Shown here: positions 26,526 to 34,500 of the stretch, in pieces
Layout of the letters: the number at the start of each line of letters is the position of its first letter
How positions within the stretch are numbered: the stretch's first letter is position 1
Source of the DNA: Rheinheimera lutimaris
GTDB taxonomy: Bacteria > Pseudomonadota > Gammaproteobacteria > Enterobacterales > Alteromonadaceae
Assembly: GCF_013283795.1 (NCBI RefSeq)
Contig: NZ_JABSOD010000003.1
Span: 1-64,000 of the forward strand
DNA: 64,000 nucleotides
Reading direction: 5' to 3'
Notes under the pieces: model-generated
What the model was told of the DNA's origin: nothing
The model's input: only the letters and a program-made list of their open reading frames with translations
Database searches by the model: none
Translations under genes and position numbers: made by a program

Positions 26526-28412
26526 ATGTGTAAGAAATCCTTAATACTGATGCTAAGCCTTGCCAGTGCAGTGTTACTGGCTTGCAGCAAAGCACCGGAG
26601 CCGGTTATGTCAGCCGACACACAAGCATCAGCTACCAGCAACAGCGACAACAAAATAGTGGTGTACCAGGTTTTCACCCGTTTATTCGGCAATACCAACA
26701 CCACCAATACCCCCTGGGGCACGCTTGATCAAAACGGCGTCGGTAAATTTGCTGATTTTACACCGCAGGCGCTTAGCGCCATTAAAGCCATGGGTGTCAG
26801 CCACGTCTGGTATACCGGTGTACCGCATCATGCTTTAGTGCGCGATTACAGCGCGTACGGCATCAGCCACGATGACCCGGATGTGATTAAAGGCCGTGCC
26901 GGCTCACCCTATGCGGTAAAAGATTACTATAACGTTAACCCCGATTTAGCCACTGACCCGGCTAACCGGCTGGCCGAATTTGAAGCCTTAATCGCCCGCA
27001 CCCATCAGCATGGTATGCAAGTGCTGATCGACATCGTGCCCAACCATGTGGCACGCCAGTATCAGTCGCTGTCGAACCCTGCCGGCGTAAGCGACTTTGG
27101 CGCCAATGACGACACCAGTGTGGAATATGCCCGCGATAATAACTTTTACTATGTACCGGGCAAAGCGTTTAGCGTGCCGCAGTGGCCGGCAGATTATGCG
27201 GTATTAGGTGGTGAACCTCATCGGGCAGCCGATGGCAGCTTTGCCGAATACCCGGCCAAGTGGACCGGCAATGGCGCCCGCGCCGCTCAACCGGCATTTG
27301 ATGACTGGTATGAAACGGTAAAAATTAACTATGGTGTAAAACCGGATGGCAGTTACGACTTTGACACCCTCCCCACCGGGTACGCCGACAAAGACTGGCC
27401 GGCGCATTACGCCTTTTGGCAGGGTAAAGATGTACCCGACTCCTGGCTTAAATTCCGTGATATTACGCAATACTGGCTGGCCAAAGGCGTAGACGGTTTT
27501 CGCTACGATATGGCCGAAATGGTGCCGGTAGAATTTTGGAGCTATTTAAACTCACATATTAAACACACCAACCCGAACGCCTTTTTACTGGCCGAGGTGT
27601 ATCAGCCGGATTTATACCGTGACTATATCCGCTTAGGTAAAATGGACTACCTGTACGACAAGGTTGAATTTTACGATAGTTTAAAACTGGTAATGCAGGG
27701 CAAGGGCCCGACGTCTGCTCTGGTGGAAACCCAGCAGCGCATGGCGGATATTGAACATCATATGCTGCACTTTTTAGAAAACCACGACGAGCAGCGTATT
27801 GCCGCGCCGGAATTTGCCGGTGACGCCAAAAAAGGCCTGCCGGCAATGGTGGTATCCGCCACCATCAGCACCTCACCGACGATGCTGTACTTTGGCCAGC
27901 ACGTTGGCGAGCCCGGTGCCGGCGACGCCGGGTTTGGCAAAGCCAGCCGCACCACTATTTTTGATTATTGGGGCGTCCCACAACATCAAAAATGGATGAA
28001 CGGCGGTAAATTTGACGGCGGTACACTAAGCGATGAAGCTAAAGCGCTGCATGATTACTATCAAAAGCTGCTGAGCTTTACTGCCAATGCACCGGCGTTA
28101 CTGGGCGAATACGTTGAGCTGCACAGCGCTAATCTGGCCGCAGGTACAAACTACAGTGAGCAACAACTGGCGTTTGCCCGTTACAACGACCAGCAAAAAT
28201 TGTTGATTGTCAGCCACTTTAACAGCGACAACAGCGTTGATTTTGCCTTAACCGTACCGGCAGAGCTGATCAGCCAATGGCAGCTGGCTGATGGTAACTA
28301 CCCGTTAAACGACAAACTCGGCGGCAACAACTATCAGTTAGTGGTAGCAAACGGCGTCGGCTCCGTGGCCCTGCAGTTAGCGCCTTTGGCCTCGGTAATT
28401 CTGGAGCTGTAA
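26526..28412 (+). CDS. GH13 alpha-amylase-family lipoprotein
   Basis: A 628-residue alpha-glucan hydrolase with a lipobox LLAC (C20), so it is probably lipid-anchored in the periplasm or at the outer membrane. GH13 region I is DIVPNHV (169-175). The nucleophile is D328 in GFRYDMAE, the acid/base is E357 in LLAEVY, and H420-D421 is in LENHDEQR. An N-terminal insert rich in Asn/Thr (LFGNTNTTNTP) follows the start of the barrel. It acts on starch or maltodextrins, giving oligosaccharides for the GH31 enzyme encoded 1 bp downstream. Transcription is likely controlled by the palindrome at 26439-26452. Confidence 0.92.
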   Translation: MCKKSLILMLSLASAVLLACSKAPEPVMSADTQASATSNSDNKIVVYQVFTRLFGNTNTTNTPWGTLDQNGVGKFADFTPQALSAIKAMGVSHVWYTGVPHHALVRDYSAYGISHDDPDVIKGRAGSPYAVKDYYNVNPDLATDPANRLAEFEALIARTHQHGMQVLIDIVPNHVARQYQSLSNPAGVSDFGANDDTSVEYARDNNFYYVPGKAFSVPQWPADYAVLGGEPHRAADGSFAEYPAKWTGNGARAAQPAFDDWYETVKINYGVKPDGSYDFDTLPTGYADKDWPAHYAFWQGKDVPDSWLKFRDITQYWLAKGVDGFRYDMAEMVPVEFWSYLNSHIKHTNPNAFLLAEVYQPDLYRDYIRLGKMDYLYDKVEFYDSLKLVMQGKGPTSALVETQQRMADIEHHMLHFLENHDEQRIAAPEFAGDAKKGLPAMVVSATISTSPTMLYFGQHVGEPGAGDAGFGKASRTTIFDYWGVPQHQKWMNGGKFDGGTLSDEAKALHDYYQKLLSFTANAPALLGEYVELHSANLAAGTNYSEQQLAFARYNDQQKLLIVSHFNSDNSVDFALTVPAELISQWQLADGNYPLNDKLGGNNYQLVVANGVGSVALQLAPLASVILEL

Positions 28413-28413
28413 T

Positions 28414-30816
28414 ATGCGTTTAGTCTTTATTGTACTCAGTTTTCTTTGCTCAAGCGTCGTCGGTGCGGCTCAGTATCAATCGCACCAGCTGGACGCTAAC
28501 AGGCTGCAAATTCAAACCGATAAGGGCCAGCTTAGCCTGACATTTTATCAAAGCGATGTGGTCGAAGCCTTTTACCAGCCCGACGGCGTTAAACAGCTGC
28601 CATCGTTTTCGATTAGCAAACAGCCTGCTGCAGTAAATTTACGCCTGAGCGAAGCGACTGACAGCTTAACCGTTGCCAGCGCTGGCTTAACGGTAAAGAT
28701 TAATAAAGCGCCACTGCAGCTTAGCTATTACCGTGGCGACACCTTACTGCTGGCGGAAGAGCAAGGCTATGTTAAGCAAAACGAGCAACACGGCTTCCGC
28801 TTTGCTCTAAGCGATAACGAAAAACTACTCGGTGGCGGCCAGCGCGTGCTCGGTATGGACCGACGCGGGCAAAAATTCCCGCTGTATAACAAAGCGCATT
28901 ATGGCTACAGCACACAATCCAGCCAGATGTACTTTAGCCTGCCGGCCGTAATGTCCAGCAACAAATACCTGCTGCTGTTTGATAACTCTGCCAAAGGCGA
29001 AGCCGATTTAGGCCATACCGAGCCAGACATTATGCAGTTTAGCGCCGAGGGCGGCCGCAGCAGTTATGTCGTAGTAGCCGGTGACAGCTATCCGGCATTA
29101 ATTGACAACTACACCGCCTTAACCGGCCGCCAGCCGCTGCCGGCGCGCTGGACGCTGGGCAACTATGCGTCGCGTTTTGGCTATCGCAATGAAGCCGAAG
29201 CCCGCGCTGTGGTGCAAAAATTTCGCCAGCTTAAGCTGCCGCTGGATGCCTTAGTGCTGGATTTATACTGGTTCGGCCCGGATATTCAGGGCCATATGGG
29301 TAACCTTGCCTGGGATACAAACGCCTTTCCGCAACCGGAAAAAATGCTCGCCGATTTAACTGCCGATGGCATCAACACTATTTTAGTCACCGAGCCCTTT
29401 GTGCTGACCAGCTCCAAACGCTGGCAAGAAGCGGCAGCGGCCGGCGCCATAGCACCGGGTCTGGACGGCAAGCCAAAAACCTTTGATTTTTATTTTGGCA
29501 ATACCGGCCTGATAGATGTGTTTAACCCCAAGGCACAGGACTGGTTCTGGCAAATTTATAAGGATCTCGCCAAGCAAGGCGTGGCCGGTGTTTGGGGTGA
29601 CTTGGGCGAGCCGGAAGTCCACCCGGACGACACAGTGCATGCCATTGGTATGGCCAACGAAGTACATAACGCCTACGGCCATCAATGGGCTGATATGGTG
29701 TACAGCGGCATGCGTCGCGATTTCCCTGAGCAAAGACCCTTTATTATGATGCGCGCAGGTGCGCCCGGCAGCCAACGCTTTGGCATGGTGCCCTGGACCG
29801 GAGATGTCGAGCGCAGCTGGGGTGGCTTAAAACCGCAGGTCGAGCTGGCGCTTAGCATGGGGCTGTTTGGTTTTGGTTATATCCACTCTGATTTAGGTGG
29901 CTTTGCCGGCGGCGAGCAGTTTGATAAAGAGCTGTATATCCGCTGGTTACAGTATGGCGTGTTCCAGCCGGTATACCGGCCACATGCCCAGGAGCATATC
30001 GCACCGGAAATGGTGTTTCACGATAGCGACACTATTGAAACCCTGCGGCCATGGCTGAATTTACGCTACCAGTTGCTGCCATATAACTACACCCTGGCAT
30101 ACCAGAACAGCCAAAGCGGTATACCATTAATGCGGCCCTTATTTTTTGCGGATGAAACGAACGCCAGTCTGCTGGATGAGAAAAACAGCTATTTCTGGGG
30201 CGATGCCTTTTTAGTAGCGCCGGTAACCGAGCCTGGCGTAACCTCCTGGCCGGTGCAACTGCCCGGCGGTGTCTGGTTTGATTATTTCGACGGCCAGCGC
30301 TACGAAGGCAGTAGCAAAGTAGACGTTCCGGTAAGCATTAACACCATACCGGTGCTGGTTAAAGCCGGCAGCTTTGTGCCAATGGCAGAGCTGGTGCAAA
30401 GCACCCGCGATTACAGCAGTAAAAAGCTGACGCTGCATTATTATGCTGACCAAAGCGTAGCGTGTGCCAAAGGCGAAATGTATGAAGACGACGGTAAAAC
30501 GCCGGATGCCATTGCCAAAAGTGAGTTTGAGCTGCTGAATTTTTATTATCTGCAAGATGACGGCACGCACAAATTTGAACTGCGCCGCAGTGGCGATTAC
30601 GCCGGCAAGCCGGATAGCCGCGAGTTGACGCTGGTAGTGCATAACCAAAGCGCCACACCCAAGCATATCAGTGTCGATGGTAAATACCTGCAGTTGGTGC
30701 CACAGCAGGCACGCTTTAACCGTATGCAGAATGTGGCCTGGTACGATAAAGCGACTAAGCAGCTAAAGGTGAAAATTAATTGGCTGGCTGATAAGCAGCA
30801 GATCCTGATTCGCTAG
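28414..30816 (+). CDS. GH31 alpha-glucosidase
   Basis: An 800-residue exported glycoside hydrolase, with a signal peptide to about residue 18 (SVVGAA). The GH31 nucleophile motif is GVWGDLGEPE (D396, E399). The acid/base is D464 in WTGDVERSW, and HSDLGGFAGG follows. An N-terminal beta-sandwich and a C-terminal DUF5110-like domain (KLTLHYYADQSVACAKGEMYEDDGKTPD) flank the barrel. It would release glucose from the non-reducing ends of maltodextrins. It starts 1 bp after the GH13 lipoprotein gene's stop, so the two form an operon. The enzyme is periplasmic unless secreted further. Confidence 0.92.
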   Translation: MRLVFIVLSFLCSSVVGAAQYQSHQLDANRLQIQTDKGQLSLTFYQSDVVEAFYQPDGVKQLPSFSISKQPAAVNLRLSEATDSLTVASAGLTVKINKAPLQLSYYRGDTLLLAEEQGYVKQNEQHGFRFALSDNEKLLGGGQRVLGMDRRGQKFPLYNKAHYGYSTQSSQMYFSLPAVMSSNKYLLLFDNSAKGEADLGHTEPDIMQFSAEGGRSSYVVVAGDSYPALIDNYTALTGRQPLPARWTLGNYASRFGYRNEAEARAVVQKFRQLKLPLDALVLDLYWFGPDIQGHMGNLAWDTNAFPQPEKMLADLTADGINTILVTEPFVLTSSKRWQEAAAAGAIAPGLDGKPKTFDFYFGNTGLIDVFNPKAQDWFWQIYKDLAKQGVAGVWGDLGEPEVHPDDTVHAIGMANEVHNAYGHQWADMVYSGMRRDFPEQRPFIMMRAGAPGSQRFGMVPWTGDVERSWGGLKPQVELALSMGLFGFGYIHSDLGGFAGGEQFDKELYIRWLQYGVFQPVYRPHAQEHIAPEMVFHDSDTIETLRPWLNLRYQLLPYNYTLAYQNSQSGIPLMRPLFFADETNASLLDEKNSYFWGDAFLVAPVTEPGVTSWPVQLPGGVWFDYFDGQRYEGSSKVDVPVSINTIPVLVKAGSFVPMAELVQSTRDYSSKKLTLHYYADQSVACAKGEMYEDDGKTPDAIAKSEFELLNFYYLQDDGTHKFELRRSGDYAGKPDSRELTLVVHNQSATPKHISVDGKYLQLVPQQARFNRMQNVAWYDKATKQLKVKINWLADKQQILIR

Positions 30817-30838
30817 TTCATCGTTATCATCACAGCGA

Positions 30839-30935
30839 GAACCGGCTTAGCCTAAACCAACCGTTGCAGGCCAGGATGGCCGAATCGAGCCTACAGGGAC
30901 GTATTTACGGCGTGTTGGTGTGGCTAAACCGGTTC
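30839..30935. repeat. Imperfect long inverted repeat between convergent-type intergenic ends
   Basis: The left arm 30839-30862 (starting GAACCGGCTTAGCC) pairs with the right arm 30914-30935 (ending GGCTAAACCGGTTC), with a few mismatches. The inner segment contains a smaller element, CCTACAGGGACGTATTTACGG. It forms a roughly 97-bp cruciform-type structure in the 205-bp gap after the GH31 gene. A dispersed extragenic repeat or terminator is likely; no gene is visible in the gap. Confidence 0.6.
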
Positions 30936-31021
30936 GATGCCAATACGCCGATGTAATCTCTCTGGTAACAGCGCGCTTTTGCATTACAATGAAGCAGTTA
31001 GTGCCTAAACGGATGCCATAA

Positions 31022-32248
31022 GTGTACACAGCTGATTTTAATCATAAACGCAAATTTGTCGTCAAACTGGGCAAGATGCTGCACAAGTACGGTACCCCGG
31101 CGTACCGGCTGGAAGCGCATTTGACCGAGCTAACCAGCCATTTGGGCTTAAAAGGCTCATTTATTATCTCGCCGACTTCAATGACCTTTGTGCTGTGGAC
31201 CGACGGCCACGAGCAGGAATATACCCATGCCTCGCGGGTGAACCCGGGCGATCTGGATTTAGGTGCGTTGTCACGCACCGACGAACTGGTCGATCAGGTG
31301 CTGCAGGGCAAAGTCAGCATTAATGAAGCCGATGCCCTGCTCGATGCCATTGATATGCGCCCCAGCTCGTACGGCAAGCTGGCGACAGCGGTAGCGATGA
31401 TGGCCTCCGGCGGTGCCTTTGCCATGCTAATGGCTACCAGTTGGAATGATGTACTGTGGTCAGCACTGCTGTCACTGCTGGTTTATCTGTTTATGTTATG
31501 GGCTGCACATTCGCCACGCATTGCCAATATGCTCGAGCCTTTGGTAGCGCTAGCGGCCGGTGTCGGCGCTTGTGCTATCAGCGCCTATATCGACCCCGGT
31601 ATTAATATCCGCCTGGCGGTGCTGTCGGCCATTATTTCTTTTATTCCCGGTTTGGCACTCACCATCGGCTTTGCCGAACTGGCCGCACGCCATCTGGTGT
31701 CGGGCAATGCCCGTATTATGGATGCCCTGATGCTGCTGTTTAAGCTGTATTTTGGTGCTCTGCTCGGCATTGCAATCGGCTTTGCACTGTTTGGTGTAGT
31801 CGATTTTGTTAAGCCAGCGCCAATCTCGCATCATTTTGCCTGGTTAGCGGTGGGCATTTTGGTCAGCTCGCTAATCGTGCTGTTTAAAAGCCGTGGCAAA
31901 TATACGCTGTGGTCACTGGCAGCCGGCTTTATTGCTTATGGCGTTAGCATCAGCGGCGCCAGCTTATTTGATGCCACTATCGGCGCCTTTTTAGGCGCTT
32001 TTGCCGTTGGCATTTACAGCAACCTGTTTACCCGGCTGGCGAAAGCACCAGCGGTTATTGTCGCCATGCATGGCCTTATTGTGCTGGTGCCGGGCAGTAA
32101 AACCTATATCGGTTTAAATTCACTGATCTCCGGCCAGGATTTTGTCGTGTCCGACCGCGTCGGCCAGCAAACCTTTCTTATTTTAATGGCCTTAGTCGCC
32201 GGGCTTATTTTTGCCAACGTGGCGCTGCCACCAAAGAAAAGCCTGTAA
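31022..32248 (+). CDS. ThrE-type threonine/serine exporter
   Basis: A 408-residue inner-membrane protein of the ThrE family. The cytoplasmic N-terminal domain (about 1-120) carries KLGKMLHKYGTPAYRLEAHLTEL and the FIISPTSMTFVLW strand typical of the ThrE hydrolase-like part. Ten hydrophobic helices follow, including LVPGSKTYIGLNSLISG near residue 358. Family members export threonine and serine. The start is GTG 31022; the ribosome site is weak. It has no obvious functional link to the flanking glucan enzymes and is probably its own unit, with the inverted repeat upstream. Confidence 0.85.
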   Translation: MYTADFNHKRKFVVKLGKMLHKYGTPAYRLEAHLTELTSHLGLKGSFIISPTSMTFVLWTDGHEQEYTHASRVNPGDLDLGALSRTDELVDQVLQGKVSINEADALLDAIDMRPSSYGKLATAVAMMASGGAFAMLMATSWNDVLWSALLSLLVYLFMLWAAHSPRIANMLEPLVALAAGVGACAISAYIDPGINIRLAVLSAIISFIPGLALTIGFAELAARHLVSGNARIMDALMLLFKLYFGALLGIAIGFALFGVVDFVKPAPISHHFAWLAVGILVSSLIVLFKSRGKYTLWSLAAGFIAYGVSISGASLFDATIGAFLGAFAVGIYSNLFTRLAKAPAVIVAMHGLIVLVPGSKTYIGLNSLISGQDFVVSDRVGQQTFLILMALVAGLIFANVALPPKKSL

Positions 32249-32257
32249 AACGCCTGC

Positions 32258-32293
32258 AAAAAAAAGCGCCGCTGTTGTCGAAACAGCCGGCGT
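32258..32293 (-). terminator. Minus-facing hairpin with T-run
   Basis: Read on the minus strand, a stem (CGCCGGCTGTT, loop TCGAC, AACAGCGGCG, one bulge) is followed by eight T residues. Its orientation opposes the flanking plus-strand genes, so it may stop antisense transcription. The plus-strand side lacks a T-run. Confidence 0.5.
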
Positions 32294-32335
32294 AACAACG
32301 ACTAACTATGCTTATTTAAAAACAGGAGCATAGTC

Positions 32336-32773
32336 ATGACGAACAACAGCAAAGCCGAACAACAAATTCGCGATATGGTTAGCAGGTATGTCAATGCCGT
32401 GCGGGCAAAAGATATCAGCCGCATTGCTGACTTATACACTGATGATGTAGTAGCCTTTGACGCCATTTTAGCATTGCAGTTTAAAGGTAAAGCCGCCTAT
32501 ATTGAGCATTGGCATACTTGTATGGGCTATGCCAGCGGCGATATGCATTTTGAGGTACATCAGCTTAACGTCAGCGCCAACGAACAACTGGCCTTTAGCC
32601 ACAGCGTTAACCTGTGCGGCTGCACCAATGAGCAGGGCGAAATGCAAAGCAGCTGGATGCGCTGCACCCAGTGCTGGAAACATACCACTGACGGTTGGAA
32701 AATCGTGCATGAGCATTTTTCTGCGCCCTTTGATGTAGCAAGCGGCCAGGCCATATTTAACCTGCAACCCTAA
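32336..32773 (+). CDS. SnoaL/NTF2-like protein
   Basis: A 145-residue single-domain protein of the SnoaL/NTF2-like (DUF4440-type) superfamily. The N-terminal helix pattern IRDMVSRYVNAVRAKDISRIADLYTDDVVAFD and the C-terminal strand DGWKIVHEHFSAPFD are diagnostic. Function varies in the family (cyclases, hydrolases, stress proteins) and cannot be assigned. The Cys-rich middle (CGC, CTQC) is unusual. ATG 32336 has AGGAG 6 bases upstream. It is 11 bp before the DGPF gene and part of the ECF42 sigma-factor module, where such proteins recur as putative targets or accessories. Confidence 0.8.
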   Translation: MTNNSKAEQQIRDMVSRYVNAVRAKDISRIADLYTDDVVAFDAILALQFKGKAAYIEHWHTCMGYASGDMHFEVHQLNVSANEQLAFSHSVNLCGCTNEQGEMQSSWMRCTQCWKHTTDGWKIVHEHFSAPFDVASGQAIFNLQP

Positions 32774-32784
32774 GGAGCCGCAGC

Positions 32785-33129
32785 ATGAAATATCTTTGTT
32801 TGGTGTACAGCGATGAGAATACCCTGCATAGCCTGCCCGACAGCCCGCATGACAGCGAGTGCAACGCCTATGCAGAAAAAGTACAGGGCAGCGGCCGCAT
32901 GCTGGCAGCCGAAGCACTGCAACCGGTTAGCACCGCCACCACTATCCGCGTACGCAGTGGCAAGCTCAGCATTACCGACGGCCCTTTTGCTGAAACCAAA
33001 GAGCAACTGGCCGGCTTTTATCTGGTAGAAGCACACGACTTAAACGAAGCCATGCAAATTGCCGCCGGCATACCGGCCGCGCGGGTCGGTTCGGTAGAAG
33101 TGCGGCCGGTGCGCCAGCTCGGGGTGTAA
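32785..33129 (+). CDS. YCII/DGPF-family protein of ECF42 module
   Basis: A 114-residue YCII-related protein with the DGPF motif in ITDGPFAETKEQLAGFYLVEA (about residues 71-91). The N-terminal MKYLCLVYSDE pattern is also typical. DGPF proteins are conserved neighbours of ECF42 sigma factors and are thought to be their regulon members or partners; their biochemical activity is unknown. Strong AAGGAG precedes ATG 32785. The stop lies 5 bp before the sigma-factor frame. Expression probably depends on the sigma factor itself, but no promoter could be resolved. Confidence 0.9.
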   Translation: MKYLCLVYSDENTLHSLPDSPHDSECNAYAEKVQGSGRMLAAEALQPVSTATTIRVRSGKLSITDGPFAETKEQLAGFYLVEAHDLNEAMQIAAGIPAARVGSVEVRPVRQLGV

Positions 33130-33134
33130 CCGCG

Positions 33135-34394
33135 TTGCCTGCGGTGCCCGTGGCAAACACAATAACGCTGGCGCGGCAGATCAGCGAGTTGTATCAGCGT
33201 GATTCACGCAAGGTATTGGCCACGCTGATCCGCTTGCTGGGCGACTTTGACTTAGCCGAAGAAGCGCTGCATGAGGCCTTTCATGCCGCGCTAAAACAAT
33301 GGCCACAAGATGGCATACCAGCCAACCCCTGCGCCTGGCTGGTATCCGCCGGGCGCTTTAAAGCTATTGATCAACTGCGTAAAACTGCACGCTTAACAGC
33401 GCTACCGGACGAAACACTGGCGCAGCTGACAGCCGCAGAAACGCCGGACAGCGAACCGATAGCCGATGACCAACTGCGGCTAATCTTTACCTGCTGCCAC
33501 CCCAGCCTCGCTAACGATGCACAGTTAGCACTAACACTACGCGAAGTGTGTGGCCTCACCACCGAGCAAATCGCCGGCGCCTTTTTAACCAGCCCCACCA
33601 CAGTAGCGCAGCGCATAGTGCGCGCTAAAGGCAAAATCCGCGATGCCGGTATTCCGTACGAAGTACCAGCGCCGGCCGAGTTACCGCAGCGGCTGGATAA
33701 CGTGTTGCAGGTGATTTATCTGCTGTTTAATGAAGGCTATTCCGCTTCATTGGGCCCGCAGCTGTTGGATAGCAGCTTAAGCGATGAAGCTATCCGGCTC
33801 GGCCGGCTAATGCTGCAACTGCTACCCGATGCTGAAACTGCCGGCTTGCTGGCGTTAATGCTGCTGCAACATGCCAGGCGCGGCGCACGTATCTCCGCCA
33901 GCGGCGAGCTGGTGCTGCTGCCACAGCAGGATCGCAGCTTATGGCAGCACAACGAAATAGCTGAAGGCAGTGAGTTAGTGCAGTGGGCACTGCGCACCCG
34001 CCGTATCGGCCCCTATACCTTACAAGCTGCAATAGCCGCCCTGCACTGTGAAGCCGCTGCAGCAGAGCAAACTGATTGGCAGGAGATTTGTGGCTTATAC
34101 AACTTACTGCTGCAAGCTGATCCGTCGCCGGTTATCGCGCTCAATCGCGCCGTGGCCATAGCGATGCGGGATGGCCCGGCCGCCGGGTTGGCGTTAATCG
34201 ATGCGCTGGAGCAACAAGGTGAGCTAAGCCGCTACCATTTATTGTATGCCGCCAAAGCCGACTTATTGCGCCGGCTTGGCCTTAACACCGCAGCGCTACA
34301 GGCCTATCAGCAGGCGCTATTGTGCTGCAAACAGGCGCCGGAGCAGCGTTTTCTGCAGCAGCAAATTGACACCTTGCGCGCCGCAACCACGTAA
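33135..34394 (+). CDS. ECF42-type sigma factor with C-terminal helical domain
   Basis: A 419-residue group ECF42 sigma factor. Sigma-2 runs from SRKVLATLIRLLGDFDLAEEALHEAFHAAL to RKTARL (about 20-90). Sigma-4 contains LREVCGLTTEQIAGAFLTSPTTVAQRIVRAKGKI (about 135-170). The long C-terminal extension, DNVLQVIYLLFNEGYSA to the TPR-like end, replaces an anti-sigma partner in this group. No anti-sigma gene is adjacent, as expected. The start is uncertain: TTG 33135, GTG 33144 and GTG 33150 are in frame, and ATG is absent. Its gene follows the DGPF and SnoaL genes in one direction. Confidence 0.92.
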   Translation: MPAVPVANTITLARQISELYQRDSRKVLATLIRLLGDFDLAEEALHEAFHAALKQWPQDGIPANPCAWLVSAGRFKAIDQLRKTARLTALPDETLAQLTAAETPDSEPIADDQLRLIFTCCHPSLANDAQLALTLREVCGLTTEQIAGAFLTSPTTVAQRIVRAKGKIRDAGIPYEVPAPAELPQRLDNVLQVIYLLFNEGYSASLGPQLLDSSLSDEAIRLGRLMLQLLPDAETAGLLALMLLQHARRGARISASGELVLLPQQDRSLWQHNEIAEGSELVQWALRTRRIGPYTLQAAIAALHCEAAAAEQTDWQEICGLYNLLLQADPSPVIALNRAVAIAMRDGPAAGLALIDALEQQGELSRYHLLYAAKADLLRRLGLNTAALQAYQQALLCCKQAPEQRFLQQQIDTLRAATT

Positions 34395-34417
34395 TGTTGA
34401 CTGGTCAGTACAGTGGC

Positions 34418-34431
34418 TGAATACGTATGCA
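34418..34431. promoter_or_regulatory. MalR-like operator (GH97-GH13 operon)
   Basis: TGAATACGTATGCA matches the 26439-26452 palindrome at 13 of 14 positions. It sits 70 bp upstream of the GH97 gene, consistent with repression of the downstream operon. Confidence 0.75.
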
Positions 34432-34500
34432 GTAACCGCTAATACCTTGCCGCCCACTACTGCCATGCTCTAGGGTAAAGCTTTCGTCACTGTACCGGAA

